Source of the DNA: JANXUC01 sp964619065
GTDB lineage: Bacteria; Acidobacteriota; Terriglobia; Terriglobales; Acidobacteriaceae
Direction: 5' to 3'
Length of the DNA: 64,000 nt
NCBI GenBank assembly: GCA_964619065.1
Contig: CAZUCC010000009.1
Coordinates: forward strand, 29,620 to 93,619
Below are positions 35,859 to 45,379 of the stretch, one piece after another. A program made the position numbers and the translations under genes. Numbering within the stretch: position 1 is the first letter of the stretch; every line of letters begins with the position of its first letter. The notes beneath the pieces were generated by a model, which saw only the letters and a list, made by a program, of their open reading frames with translations, had not been told where the DNA came from and made no database searches.

Positions 35859-36800
35859 TCAGACCGCCACCGGATTTTCCTGCTTCACACCGCGACGCAT
35901 ACGAGCAGCCTTCACCGTATTGCTCATCAGCATGGCAATGGTCAGTGGGCCTACGCCCCCGGGCACAGGCGTCAGCGCTCCCGCGATTTCCGCAACTTCG
36001 GGATGCACATCTCCCACCAGCGTAGAGCCCTTGGCTGCGAACGTTTCTTCCCGCTTTTTGTTGTCCGCGAAGAATTTCTCAAATTCGGCTCGTTCGCTCA
36101 CCCGGTTGATGCCCACGTCGAGCACAGCGGCACCGGGTTTCACAAAGTCGCGCGTAATCATCCCGGCCCGGCCGATGGCAGCCACCAGAATATCCGCTCG
36201 CCGGCAAACTCCTGGAAGATCGTGCGTTTTCGAATGGCACACTGTGACCGTGGCGTTGGCATTCAGCAACAGCATTGCCGCCGGCTTACCCACAATATCG
36301 CTGCGACCGACGACCACCGCGTCGCGCCCGGCAATGGTGATTCCGCTGCGCTTCAGGATTTCCATCACGCCCGCCGGAGTACAGGGCACCAGTCCCGGAC
36401 GCTGCGTCGAAAGATACCCCACGTTCGCGGGATGAAAACCATCCACATCTTTCGCTGGATCCACGGTCAGCAAGACCCGTTTCGCATCCACGTGATCGGG
36501 CAGCGGCAATTGCACAAGGATGCCGTCAATCTCGTCGCGACGGTTCAGGCTTTCGACGATCTGGCAAAGCTGCTCCGTGGTACTGGCTACGGGCGGCGTA
36601 ATCTTTTCGCTATAGAAGCCGAGTTCCTCGCAGCTCTTCACCTTGCCTCGAACATAGACTTCCGACGCGGGATTGTTTCCCACCAAAACGACTGCCAGTC
36701 CTGGCCGCAATCCGGCCGCTGTCATGGACTTTACTTCCGCGCTCAGTTCCGCGCGGATATCCCTTGCAATCTGGTTCCCGTCAAGAATCGTGGCAGGCAT
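35859..36800 (-). CDS. folD: FolD bifunctional methylenetetrahydrofolate dehydrogenase/cyclohydrolase
   Basis: FolD interconverts 5,10-methylene- and 10-formyl-tetrahydrofolate. The 313-residue product has VGNNPASEVYVRGKVKSCEE with the catalytic Lys, the GILVQLPLPDHVD block, VVVGRSDIVGKPAAMLLLNA for NADP binding and TPVPGGVGPLTIAMLMSNTV at the end. First gene of a likely folD-coaE pair. Confidence 0.96.
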   Translation of the reverse strand: MPATILDGNQIARDIRAELSAEVKSMTAAGLRPGLAVVLVGNNPASEVYVRGKVKSCEELGFYSEKITPPVASTTEQLCQIVESLNRRDEIDGILVQLPLPDHVDAKRVLLTVDPAKDVDGFHPANVGYLSTQRPGLVPCTPAGVMEILKRSGITIAGRDAVVVGRSDIVGKPAAMLLLNANATVTVCHSKTHDLPGVCRRADILVAAIGRAGMITRDFVKPGAAVLDVGINRVSERAEFEKFFADNKKREETFAAKGSTLVGDVHPEVAEIAGALTPVPGGVGPLTIAMLMSNTVKAARMRRGVKQENPVAV

Positions 36801-36906
36801 GAGTTCAGGCTCCCTACATGATGAATCGGCGGAATATCGGCACGAATTCTATTCTACGAGATTCCATCGCGAGTGACAGGCAGATGGAGAGAGTACAATT
36901 TTTAAT

Positions 36907-37092
36907 ATGATTCCCGCTGACCTGCTCCAGATTTTGGCGTGCCCGGCTTGCCGGGAGTCGTTTGTAGTTAAGGACAACGGCGCTGAACTTCAGTGCGTCG
37001 GCTGCTCGAGAATCTATCCCGTTCGGGATGGCATTCCTATCCTTTTAGTGAGCGAAGCGACCAATCCGACAACAGAGACACCGCCCCAATAG
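36907..37092 (+). CDS. Trm112-family zinc-binding protein
   Basis: Sixty-one residues, beginning IPADLLQILACPACRESFVV and ending with GCSRIYPVRDGIPILL. CPAC and the later CVGC give a four-cysteine zinc ribbon; the IYPVRDGIPILL end is diagnostic of the Trm112/YcaR family, small partners of methyltransferases and other enzymes. It is divergent from folD and no methyltransferase is adjacent. Confidence 0.88.
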   Translation: MIPADLLQILACPACRESFVVKDNGAELQCVGCSRIYPVRDGIPILLVSEATNPTTETPPQ

Positions 37093-37368
37093 CCCTAGCC
37101 CTTCGCCAACCGACTGGTCGCAATCTGCCGCTTCTTCTCATCGCAAAACGACACAAGGTGTCAAAGTGATGACAGGAAAGGTGCATGGCACCTTCGTGCC
37201 AGCGCCATTCCGACCTCCGCAACTTATCGTGCCGATAGGGTTTATGAAACCAAGAAGGTTTTTCCAACGTACGTAGAAGTAACAGGCAGTACGGCACGTG
37301 GATTGCATGCAACCAAACAGCAGGTTGCGTAGTCCAATAGTTAACCAAGGGTCGGAGGTGACCCAAAG
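37093..37368. other. Gap without a recognisable gene
   Basis: No reading frame with plausible composition is seen. The last bases (CGGAGGTGACCCAAAG) form the ribosome-binding site of the following small gene. Confidence 0.5.
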
Positions 37369-37599
37369 ATGATGGCAGACAGGTTCTCCGTGATGGAAGT
37401 TGCGTCGCTCAGAAACGATCTCCTGCAGGGCGGGATGGACTCGCGCGATGCTGCGGAAGTGCTCCAGGTATTTCTCATGGGCCGCGGCTACGGCGTTTCT
37501 CCATCGGCGGCGTTCGACTCAGCCTGCCGTGTGGAAGGTTCCGGCTGCTCCATGGATGTTATTCGCAAGGAACTCGAGCGTCTTGCACTGGTGATGTAA
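37369..37599 (+). CDS. Small helical protein of unknown function, 76 residues
   Basis: Starts MMADRFSVMEVASLRNDLLQ. The protein appears wholly helical with a balanced charge pattern, no membrane helix and two Cys (CRVEGSGC). GGAGGTGA about 8 bases upstream is a strong ribosome-binding site, and a good terminator follows at 37719, so the gene is probably expressed on its own. No family is recognised. Confidence 0.6.
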   Translation: MMADRFSVMEVASLRNDLLQGGMDSRDAAEVLQVFLMGRGYGVSPSAAFDSACRVEGSGCSMDVIRKELERLALVM

Positions 37600-37718
37600 A
37601 CGCGCAAGTTCGAAAAGCTCACGGCGCAGGTTTGTCACCCTTACGCCGGGTTTGAAACTGAGGTGGCACAAACTGAACGCAAGCCACAACTGAGACTTAC
37701 GATTCGGGGGTTTCTGCA

Positions 37719-37750
37719 AGCCGGGCGAACTTGCCCGGCTTTCGGCTTTT
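37719..37750 (+). terminator. Rho-independent terminator after the 76-residue gene
   Basis: AGCCGGGC-GAACTT-GCCCGGCT (37719-37740) followed by TTCGGCTTTT. Confidence 0.7.
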
Positions 37751-37763
37751 AGTTCCTAATGCT

Positions 37764-37790
37764 TTCATCCTGAGCGAAGCGAAGGACCCC
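37764..37790. repeat. Dispersed repeat unit (TCATCCTGAGCGAAGCGAAGGACCCC)
   Basis: It is the reverse complement of the unit at 17865-17894, with a few changes. It lies in the gap before the glycosyltransferase stop. Confidence 0.6.
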
Positions 37791-37830
37791 GAGCTAGCTG
37801 ACGACGGAGTACTGCTCGTAGGCGTTCCCA

Positions 37831-39165
37831 CTATAAAGCTTCACGGGAAGATTTCTCCGCCCTCCATCCCATTCCCGCGTATACAGCCAACACCACCATA
37901 ATGGGATCAATAGGGCGGCGGTAATACACCTCCGGGCTGGTTATGTAGTAAATCAGGGGGAAGAAAAACAGCACGAGGAGGTATGGCATCGCCGTGGCTG
38001 CCCCCGAGCGAAATGCTCTTCGCAGACCCAACAACGTCAGTATGGTAAAGGCGGTTGAAAACAAGATATTGGGTGGATCAAGCGGCTCCTCGCGCAAGTA
38101 AGCGCTGTCCAGACTCCAGAATCCTGTCCACAAAAACATCGCGCGCCTGATAGATGTCCATGCAAACCATCCCGGGTTGGCTCGGATGAAATCGACGGAA
38201 TAACGCTTTTTCTGGTCCATATATTCCAGCTCACCCAGGCGCTTATATTCCTGCCACTCGACGTCGTTGTGCCAGGGACCGAGTTCGTACGGTCCCCAAT
38301 AGTCAGTACTTCCCCGCGTTCCCATAAGCAGCACAATTCCCATATTGTCCCGGAACGGAACGAAACGGTGGAACACGTTGTAGTTGCGGAGAAACCATGG
38401 ACCCACCACAGCGATAAAAAGAAGAGAGGCCACTGCGACTTGGGGAAGGGACGAAAGTTTCTTTCCATGCCTGCGATAGAGAATCCAAAGGCCCCAAAAC
38501 GGAAGCACCCCCAGCACTGCGGGACTGACCAGTGCCGTGACTCCCCAAAGAAGTCCCCAGCCCGCCCAGTGCCGCAGACTTACCGAGTCTTCGAGGTACA
38601 GTCCCCAAAGAAATAGTACAGACAGCAGGAAGGTTGCCAGCCAAGTCTCCCAGATTCTTTCCGCTGGGAAGTAGATCCCATAGGGGAATACAGCCCAAGC
38701 CCAAGCGGACCAGCGTGCTGCTCGCTCGCCGAAATTCTTGCGTGCGATCAAAAACACCGGAATACAAGTGAGAGCCGATATGAGTGCATTCAGCGACAAC
38801 AGAACCAGCGCCGAGGCTTTGGTATAAATGCCGAATATCTTGAAGACTCCTGCCACCAAATACGGGTAAGCAGGTGTCATCCAAGCGGTTGACCCCGTGT
38901 CCTCAAACAAGGGACTGCTAAAACCTTTTCCGAGCACAATCGAGCGTGCGATCCTTCCGGTCTCGTACCCGAACTTCCAGTGATCTCGAGCCGGATCCAG
39001 TTGTTCCGGATACAAAAACGCGATGGCCACCAAGCGCAAGACGAACGCAACCAGGACTGCAACGAGTAGCGGCGAGAGCCACGATTTTGAGCGCACGGGT
39101 TCTCCCTCGCTTTTTTCTGCTTCTCCCTTTGAGGATGTAAAAGGCAGAGGATCACCTGGAGACAT
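37831..39165 (-). CDS. Polytopic membrane glycosyltransferase, GT39/ArnT-like
   Basis: From ATG 39165 the product has 444 residues. After a short polar N-terminus there are about ten hydrophobic helices (first at LLVAVLVAFVLRLVAIAFLY). The outer loop after the first helix contains ELDPARDHWKFGYETGRIAR-type acidic residues (QLDPARDHWKFGYETG) where GT39/PMT enzymes keep their catalytic Asp, and TAWMTPAYPYLVAG follows as in that fold. Such enzymes move sugars from polyprenyl-phosphate carriers on the outer face of the membrane. Acceptor is unknown. Confidence 0.75.
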   Translation of the reverse strand: MSPGDPLPFTSSKGEAEKSEGEPVRSKSWLSPLLVAVLVAFVLRLVAIAFLYPEQLDPARDHWKFGYETGRIARSIVLGKGFSSPLFEDTGSTAWMTPAYPYLVAGVFKIFGIYTKASALVLLSLNALISALTCIPVFLIARKNFGERAARWSAWAWAVFPYGIYFPAERIWETWLATFLLSVLFLWGLYLEDSVSLRHWAGWGLLWGVTALVSPAVLGVLPFWGLWILYRRHGKKLSSLPQVAVASLLFIAVVGPWFLRNYNVFHRFVPFRDNMGIVLLMGTRGSTDYWGPYELGPWHNDVEWQEYKRLGELEYMDQKKRYSVDFIRANPGWFAWTSIRRAMFLWTGFWSLDSAYLREEPLDPPNILFSTAFTILTLLGLRRAFRSGAATAMPYLLVLFFFPLIYYITSPEVYYRRPIDPIMVVLAVYAGMGWRAEKSSREAL

Positions 39166-39226
39166 AGTTTCAGTGTATCCGAGCGTTTCCGATCGCAGAT
39201 TTCTGATTAAGCGCTTCCGGGAATCT

Positions 39227-40453
39227 CTATTCGTAGCGTAGGCTTTCCACCGGGTCCAGTTGTGCTGCGCGGGTGGCGGGCACCGTACCAAAGATAATCC
39301 CCACCAACGTCGAAACCACAATGGCCACGATGGCCGACAAACCGGAAATCGGCACGTGAAAATCCGTAAAGAACCGTACGGAGAAGGGAATCGCCAGTCC
39401 AATCACAATACCGATGATCCCCCCGACCAGAGAGATCAACATAGCCTCCGCGAGGAATTGATACCGGATTTCCCGGTTGGTCGCGCCCAGTGCCTTGCGT
39501 ATGCCAATTTCCCGAATGCGAGAGCTGACCGTAGAGAGCATGATGTTCATAATTCCAATACCGCTGACCAGCAGAACTACAGCCGCTACCAGCATCAGCA
39601 CCAGCGTCAGAGCGGTGGCCGAGCGGTTGGCCACAGCCAGCAGTTCGGTAAGGTTCTGCACGTTGTAGACCGATTCCGGGCGATGGCGGGCATGGAGAAC
39701 ACTCCGGATTTCATCTGTTGCAGCAGGAACCAGAGAAGAATCTGCCACTGAAAAATAGATCTGTTTCACGGCCGGAGTGGAAGTAAAAAAACGTGATACC
39801 GTGTACGGGATCACAACGGTATTGTCCTCCACTTCGGACTGGCCAAAAGTTTCCGCACCTTCCTTGAACGTTCCGATAATGGTAAAAGGCAGCCCGATAA
39901 TCTTGGCCTCCTTCCCCACGGCCGCTTCCGGCGATCCATAGAGTTTCTGGGCCAGTTTTTCCGTGATCACGCCGACTTTGTTGCGCGCCTGCTGGTCCTG
40001 CCCGTCGAAAAACCGGCCCGATAGTACCGTGAGGTTGCGAACGGTTTTGTACTCGGGAAAGACGCCCAACACGAGGATGTCCTGCTGCTTGCCATCTCCG
40101 ATACCAATCCGGTCATTCAGTGCGAGAAATGGCGAAGCGGCCACAACGCTGCGGACTTGCTCTTGCACGGCGCGCACGTCGTCCACAGTTAACGGATCCG
40201 GCGTGCCGGCACGAACTCCAGAGCTGGAATATTCGGCGTAAATCAAATTGGCCCCGATTGCCTGAATCTGATTTAGAACATACTGGCGGCCAGACATGCC
40301 GATCGTCACCACCAAAATCAGCGCCGCCGTACCAATCACCATTCCGAGCGCCGTCAGGGCAAAACGCACTTTGTTGCTGAGAAACGTATCGTAGGAAAAC
40401 GCCAGAATTTCGCCCATGGCCAGCCGGGGCTTCAATTGTTGTGGTACCTGCAT
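39227..40453 (-). CDS. MacB/FtsX-type ABC transporter permease
   Basis: About 408 residues. One membrane helix near the N-terminus (FALTALGMVIGTAALILVVT), a periplasmic MacB-PCD domain (about 60-270), then three helices at the end and the closing signature PATRAAQLDPVESLRYE. These permeases drive outward transport or mechanotransmission with a separate ATPase. No ATPase gene is next to it, so the partner must be elsewhere. The start is uncertain: ATGs at 40495, 40453 and 40417 are all in frame and none has a strong ribosome-binding site. Confidence 0.88.
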   Translation of the reverse strand: MQVPQQLKPRLAMGEILAFSYDTFLSNKVRFALTALGMVIGTAALILVVTIGMSGRQYVLNQIQAIGANLIYAEYSSSGVRAGTPDPLTVDDVRAVQEQVRSVVAASPFLALNDRIGIGDGKQQDILVLGVFPEYKTVRNLTVLSGRFFDGQDQQARNKVGVITEKLAQKLYGSPEAAVGKEAKIIGLPFTIIGTFKEGAETFGQSEVEDNTVVIPYTVSRFFTSTPAVKQIYFSVADSSLVPAATDEIRSVLHARHRPESVYNVQNLTELLAVANRSATALTLVLMLVAAVVLLVSGIGIMNIMLSTVSSRIREIGIRKALGATNREIRYQFLAEAMLISLVGGIIGIVIGLAIPFSVRFFTDFHVPISGLSAIVAIVVSTLVGIIFGTVPATRAAQLDPVESLRYE

Positions 40454-40532
40454 AAGTTCTTTAGATGCCAGCTTGCCCACAAGGGCCAGACCCATCTATG
40501 GTAACCGCTTTCGTTTATTATCGGTGGTCTGG

Positions 40533-42017
40533 GTGAATGGATTGAAGATTGGGAAAATTCCGACCGTTTTGCTCATCAGCGCCGGCGCCCTGCTCGTCCA
40601 CGGATACCATCCCTACGCTGAAGACGCGGAGATTTATCTGCCCGGCATCGAAAGAATCCTGCACCCGGAGCTATTTCCACACAATGCGGAATTTTTCCAG
40701 TCTCATGCGCATCTCACATTGTTCCCTAACCTCATCGCTTTCTCCCTACGATGGACGCATTTGCCTTTTGACGTCGCTCTCTTGTTCTGGCATGTGGCCT
40801 CGATCTTCCTTCTTTTGATGGGTTGCTATGAATTGAGCGTCCGTTGTTTCAACGCCCCGCAAGCGCGCTGGGCGGGGGTGGCTTTAGTTGCGGCATTGCT
40901 CACGTTGCCTGTCGCCGGAACTTCACTCTACATCCTGGATCAGTATCTGAATCCCAGAAACTTAGCGGCCTTTGCGGCAATATTCGCGATGGCGAGGGTC
41001 ATCGAAAAGCGGTACTGGCGGGCGGCACTTTGGCTTATTTTTGCGGCCGCCGTTCATCCCTTGATGTCCGTATTCGCTGGTTCGTTGGCCTTTCTCGTAG
41101 TGGTGTTGGACCATCTTGCCTGGGTCCGCATTGGTTTGAGCCGGCTCAATTTACGTACAGCCACTCTTGCGCTCGTCCTTCCGTTTGGTATCTCGTTTGA
41201 CCGGCCCTCCGCCGCTTATCAAGAAGCCATGCGCTACCACTCGTTCCATTTCCTGACGCATTGGGCATGGTACGAATGGCTGGGGATCGTAGCTCCGGTC
41301 GCGATCCTGTGGTGGTTTGCCCGACTGGCAAGAGGGAAAGACTTGCCGAACCTGAATCTCCTCTGCCACGCTTTGATCGTCTACGATTTAGCCTATTTTG
41401 CTGCTGCCCTAGCCATCCAACTCCCGGCGCGGTTCGAATATCTCGCGCGCTTTCAACCCTTGCGAAGCCTGCATTTACTGTACATCCTCTTGTTCCTATT
41501 CGCAGGAGGGTTCCTTGGGGAATACTGGTTGAAGAATCGCGCGTGGAGATGGGTGGTATTGTTCGGGCCTCTGTGTGGCGGCATGTTCTTCGCGCAACGC
41601 CAGCTTTTCCCGGCGAGCGCCCATCTTGAATTGCCCGAGGTTACACCACGCAATGAGTGGGTACAGGCCTTTCTCTGGATACGCCAACAGACTCCAGTCG
41701 ATGCGCTGTTCGCCACAGACCCTCTCTACATGAATCTGGCAGGGGAAGACGAGCACGGGTTTCGCGCCCTGGCGGAACGCAGCAGATTGGCGGACGCAGT
41801 CAAGGACAGCGGTGCCGTCTCCATGTTCCCACCCTTGGCGGAGCGGTGGCTTGAGCAGGTGCGGGCGCAACAAGACTGGAAAAACCTCCAATTGCAAGAC
41901 TTTCATCGATTGCATGCGGTTTACGGAGTAAACTGGATAGTTCAGCAACAGCCCGGCATTCCCGGCCTCCATTGTCCGTACAGTAATCAGGCCGTGTTGG
42001 TGTGCCGCGTGGATTGA
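40533..42017 (+). CDS. Polytopic membrane protein, unknown function
   Basis: About 494 residues from a GTG at 40533; the frame is open back to 40416, but that part would overlap the divergent permease gene. About ten membrane helices are visible (for example IPTVLLISAGALLVHGY, LLYILLFLFAGGFLGEYWL), with the loop HPYAEDAEIYLPGIERILHP after the first helix, and a soluble C-terminal domain (about 390-494) containing WIRQQTPVDALFATDP. That layout of helices plus an outer C-terminal domain is like GT-C-fold glycosyltransferases and related envelope proteins, which is only a suggestion. Confidence 0.65.
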   Translation: MNGLKIGKIPTVLLISAGALLVHGYHPYAEDAEIYLPGIERILHPELFPHNAEFFQSHAHLTLFPNLIAFSLRWTHLPFDVALLFWHVASIFLLLMGCYELSVRCFNAPQARWAGVALVAALLTLPVAGTSLYILDQYLNPRNLAAFAAIFAMARVIEKRYWRAALWLIFAAAVHPLMSVFAGSLAFLVVVLDHLAWVRIGLSRLNLRTATLALVLPFGISFDRPSAAYQEAMRYHSFHFLTHWAWYEWLGIVAPVAILWWFARLARGKDLPNLNLLCHALIVYDLAYFAAALAIQLPARFEYLARFQPLRSLHLLYILLFLFAGGFLGEYWLKNRAWRWVVLFGPLCGGMFFAQRQLFPASAHLELPEVTPRNEWVQAFLWIRQQTPVDALFATDPLYMNLAGEDEHGFRALAERSRLADAVKDSGAVSMFPPLAERWLEQVRAQQDWKNLQLQDFHRLHAVYGVNWIVQQQPGIPGLHCPYSNQAVLVCRVD

Positions 42018-42040
42018 TTCCGAAAACGAAGGAAGAATTC

Positions 42041-42907
42041 ATGCCTCAATTGGCATTTGTCGAAAAAAAGATCGAGCTCTTTCCCTATTCCAAGTGGAAT
42101 CCGGAATTGCCGGTTCTGTCACGGCAGTACCAGAACAATGATCCGGTGCCCCATCTTCTGCTCACGAACTTCTTGAATCCCCATGTGGCCCAGGCCGTTG
42201 CGGAAGAGTTTCCGGCGTCTAACACCACCGCTTGGATTCAGTACAAGCATCAAAACGAGAACAAGCAAGGCATGACCAAACGCGAACTCTTTCCCCGGGA
42301 TTTGGGCGAAGTCGCGGACGAACTGAATTCCCCGGAATTTGTGGCTTGGCTTTCGGTGTTAACCGGAATTCCTGGTCTACAGGCCGATCCCAACCTGGAA
42401 GGCGGCGGACTGCATCAATCAGGCCCGGGCGGCTTCTTGAATGTTCACACCGATTTTTCCCACCACCACTATCACAAAAACTGGCGGCGGCGCATCAACT
42501 TGATTCTGTACTTGAACCCCGGCTGGCGCGAGGAGTGGGGCGGATCCATTGAACTCTGGGAACCCACGATGCATCATTGCGTGGCGAAATATCCGCCCTT
42601 GCTGAACCACGCTCTGATCTTCAACACGAACGACAAGTCGTTCCACGGGTTCCCGGAACCGCTTACTTGCCCCGAAGGCAACTCCCGCAAGAGCCTTGCC
42701 TTTTACTACTACACAGCGGAACTCGAAAGGAAATTCACGCCGCATTCCACCGATTATCGGGGGCGTCCGAACGACGGCGCCGGCAAGAAAGCCTTGATTT
42801 GGCTGGACAAGAAAGCCGTGGATCTCTACTCCAGAGCCAAGGCACGATTCGGGTTTTCCGACGATTTTGCGAGCAAAATCCTCGGCTTGCTCTCCAGAAA
42901 GAAATAG
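42041..42907 (+). CDS. 2-oxoglutarate/Fe(II)-dependent oxygenase
   Basis: From ATG 42041 (GAAGGAAG upstream) the product has 288 residues. The double-stranded beta-helix iron site is visible as HTDF (FLNVHTDFS, giving H and D) and a distal H in DKSFHGFPEP, with RKSLAFYYYT supplying the Arg for 2-oxoglutarate. HQSGPGG precedes the HxD. The family hydroxylates proteins, sugars or small molecules; the neighbours (membrane protein and GT2 transferase) make a cell-surface polysaccharide substrate possible, but this is inference. Confidence 0.85.
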   Translation: MPQLAFVEKKIELFPYSKWNPELPVLSRQYQNNDPVPHLLLTNFLNPHVAQAVAEEFPASNTTAWIQYKHQNENKQGMTKRELFPRDLGEVADELNSPEFVAWLSVLTGIPGLQADPNLEGGGLHQSGPGGFLNVHTDFSHHHYHKNWRRRINLILYLNPGWREEWGGSIELWEPTMHHCVAKYPPLLNHALIFNTNDKSFHGFPEPLTCPEGNSRKSLAFYYYTAELERKFTPHSTDYRGRPNDGAGKKALIWLDKKAVDLYSRAKARFGFSDDFASKILGLLSRKK

Positions 42908-42924
42908 CTGGTATCCCGACTGGA

Positions 42925-43737
42925 CTAAGCGGGTGGCTCTACAACAGTTGTGCCGCGCACATAATAAGTCGCGAGACCAGGCTCCAGGCAACGGCCCTTG
43001 CGGTTGAAAATCCTGAATTGTCCAATACCAAGTTTCTGCAATCGGAACTGCACCGATGTCAGCAGCACTCCCAGCCCATATTTCACGCTGCGCCGGAAAT
43101 TAATCGAAGAAGCTTCCGGAAAATATTTCGTCGGGCAGGAAACCTCTCCCATTCGGAACCCGAACATCACGCACTGTGCCAGCATCTGATTATCGAACAC
43201 AAAATCGTCCGAGTTCTCCAATAGCGGAAGATCCTTCAGCACCTTCCCGCTGAAGGCCCGGTAGCCCGTGTGATATTCCGACAACTTCGCGCCCAAACAA
43301 GTGTTCTCGAAAAGCGTCAGAAGCCGGTTGGCAATGTACTTCCACACGGGCATTCCACCCTGGCGCGCCTGGCCTCCGAGGATTCGCGATCCCAACACCA
43401 CATCGTACACGTCGTAGGCAATCATGCTGGCCATCGCGGTCACCAGTAGCGGCGTGTACTGATAGTCCGGGTGCACCATGATAACGATATCTGCGTCGTT
43501 GGCGAGCGCCTCGCGATAGCACGTCTGCTGGTTGCGGCCGTAACCATAATTCTCGTTGTGTACATACACCTGCAACCCCAGCCGCTCCGCCAGGGCAACC
43601 GTGCCATCCTTACTGTGGTCGTCGACCAGAATGCGAATGTCCACCATGTCCGGTAATTCCCGGATGGTAGCTTCCAACGTCTTTTCCGCGTTGTAAGCCG
43701 GAAGAACAACCGCAATGCGTTTCCCGTTGAGCATCAA
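42925..43737 (-). CDS. Family 2 glycosyltransferase (DPM/DPG synthase-like)
   Basis: The 270-residue product opens KRIAVVLPAYNAEKTLEATI, has DDHSKDGT (nucleotide-sugar binding), and MVHPDYQYTP, where D fits the metal-binding motif of GT-A enzymes. GSRILGGQARQGGMPVWKYI resembles dolichyl- or polyprenyl-phosphate sugar synthases. It has no C-terminal membrane helices. It probably makes a lipid-linked sugar, which the nearby GT39-like protein could use as donor; that link is inference. Confidence 0.85.
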   Translation of the reverse strand: MMLNGKRIAVVLPAYNAEKTLEATIRELPDMVDIRILVDDHSKDGTVALAERLGLQVYVHNENYGYGRNQQTCYREALANDADIVIMVHPDYQYTPLLVTAMASMIAYDVYDVVLGSRILGGQARQGGMPVWKYIANRLLTLFENTCLGAKLSEYHTGYRAFSGKVLKDLPLLENSDDFVFDNQMLAQCVMFGFRMGEVSCPTKYFPEASSINFRRSVKYGLGVLLTSVQFRLQKLGIGQFRIFNRKGRCLEPGLATYYVRGTTVVEPPA

Positions 43738-43840
43738 ATTCCTCTAAATCACGTCAGCTCAGAGGCTGCCCTGAGCTTGCCGAAGGGCGCTCGCCTGGGC
43801 ATCGGGCGAAGGCCCGAGACTTATTCAAAAGTTCCCTAAC

Positions 43841-45379
43841 TTATGATAGCGCGAGGCGGCGAATGCTGACAGCGCCGTGCTTCTGCAGGCTCGCTGCTTC
43901 CGATTTTCGTTTCGCGTAAACGGTCACTTTCTCCGCTCCCACGGCGCGAAGGACCACGGGCAAGCCACAGGCTGTCTCCAGCAAGTGCTTCGCGATGGCG
44001 ATCCCGGGCGTGGTCGCTGGATCCTCCTCGTATCCGCTGGCGAGCAAAGTAATCGTCTCCGCTGTGCGCAGCACCCTGAGCGACCGCACAGTTCGCGTGT
44101 GTCCAGCATCCAGTGCATTAGCCAATCGAAGCACCGCGGCGAGCTGGAGAAACCTGCGCCGCTGGCTCGCCGGGATCTTGCCGTATCCGGCGTGACTCGC
44201 CTCCGGCAACGCTCCGCGATGGTAGCGTGCAAGGGCCGCCACCATCTCCCAGTTTTCCGCCGACCAATCGAGCGGAGCTGCCATTCTCCCCAGCATTTTG
44301 TAGGACCGCTTGTGGTGCCCCCGCTTGGCCTGGAAACGTCCGACATCCTGCAAAATTGCAGCAAGCTGCAAAGCGCTTCTCAAGCCGGTTCCGCCAGCGC
44401 CCAAAACGCCTGCCTGCAAAAGTCCCTCATACAGTTGCAGCGCCAACCGCATCACATGCCGCGCATGCAGGACGCTGGCACTGCTAAAGGCGACCAGCAT
44501 TTGCGCCCGCGCCAGCAGTGCTTGGTGTTGTTCCGCTCCTTGTGGAAGCTCCGCTCGCCAGTTGCACCAAAGCGAGCCCGGGCCCACCATCTTCCTCCGG
44601 TAATCCTCTAGACGGAGCCCGCGCTCTTCCCCAATGCGCGTCCGCCAGCGCGAAATAATCTCGCTGTCTCCAAAACCGTAAGCACGGATCTGCTCCCACA
44701 GCACGTCGAGATCATGCACCTCGCCCAGCGCGTCTTGCAGATCTTTGAGATCTTTCCCCCAGCGTTCGTGGCGCTCCGGCAAAAAGTTCTCCGCCGTGTA
44801 CCGGAAGCGCTTGATCCCCACCCGCAAGGCGTGCCAGGACACTCTGCTCCGATTGCGCAGTGCCCGCCGATGAAGCTCATACGCCTCGTGCCAACGCTCC
44901 AGAGCCAGATACTGGAACACTGGGTTCTCGATGCGCACTCGCGCTGCGCGCGTCCCCAGATGATCCGCCCATTTGCGCCACTGGTCGTGATCCAGGCGCC
45001 CAAGACTCGTCTGGGCATCGCGCTTCAACGCCTCTTCCCGGTCGGCCAGCGCCTGATCCAGCACCTGCTGCAAGGGATCTTCCGGCGGAGCCAGCCGCTT
45101 CACCCATTCCCGCATCACCTGCACATCACGGAGATCGCCCAGACTGCGAAAGACACGTCCGCCCGCCCGCCTCATCGCCCGCCAGGCGGGATCGGGATCA
45201 ATCGCGCGAAAGCCATCCGCCATGGAGCGGCATCGGCGCAGCGCTACCCGCAGGTCGTGAACAGGGTCGGGGGCGAATCCCTGCTCCACCTGTTTGGCTT
45301 CCTCGAGAGCCCGCTCCATCCAGTGCCGGAACCCGAGACGGGGGCCGCTGGGAGCATTGCCATTCAACAGCGTGTTCAT
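43841..45379 (-). CDS. CHAD domain fused to Ppx/GppA-like HD domain
   Basis: Residues about 10-265 form a CHAD domain: the His- and Arg/Lys-rich helices include HDLRVALRRCRSM (41-53) and HALRVGIKRFRYTAE (183-197), which bind polyphosphate in this family. Residues about 290-440 match the HD-type helical domain of Ppx/GppA exopolyphosphatases (GHHKRSYKMLG, FLQLAAVLRLANALD). The metal-binding HD pair normally in LLHDIG reads ILQDVG here (Q344-D345), so phosphohydrolase activity of this part is doubtful. The combination suggests a polyphosphate-binding or -sensing role. At 512 residues the whole protein is in one frame. Confidence 0.82.
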   Translation of the reverse strand: MNTLLNGNAPSGPRLGFRHWMERALEEAKQVEQGFAPDPVHDLRVALRRCRSMADGFRAIDPDPAWRAMRRAGGRVFRSLGDLRDVQVMREWVKRLAPPEDPLQQVLDQALADREEALKRDAQTSLGRLDHDQWRKWADHLGTRAARVRIENPVFQYLALERWHEAYELHRRALRNRSRVSWHALRVGIKRFRYTAENFLPERHERWGKDLKDLQDALGEVHDLDVLWEQIRAYGFGDSEIISRWRTRIGEERGLRLEDYRRKMVGPGSLWCNWRAELPQGAEQHQALLARAQMLVAFSSASVLHARHVMRLALQLYEGLLQAGVLGAGGTGLRSALQLAAILQDVGRFQAKRGHHKRSYKMLGRMAAPLDWSAENWEMVAALARYHRGALPEASHAGYGKIPASQRRRFLQLAAVLRLANALDAGHTRTVRSLRVLRTAETITLLASGYEEDPATTPGIAIAKHLLETACGLPVVLRAVGAEKVTVYAKRKSEAASLQKHGAVSIRRLALS

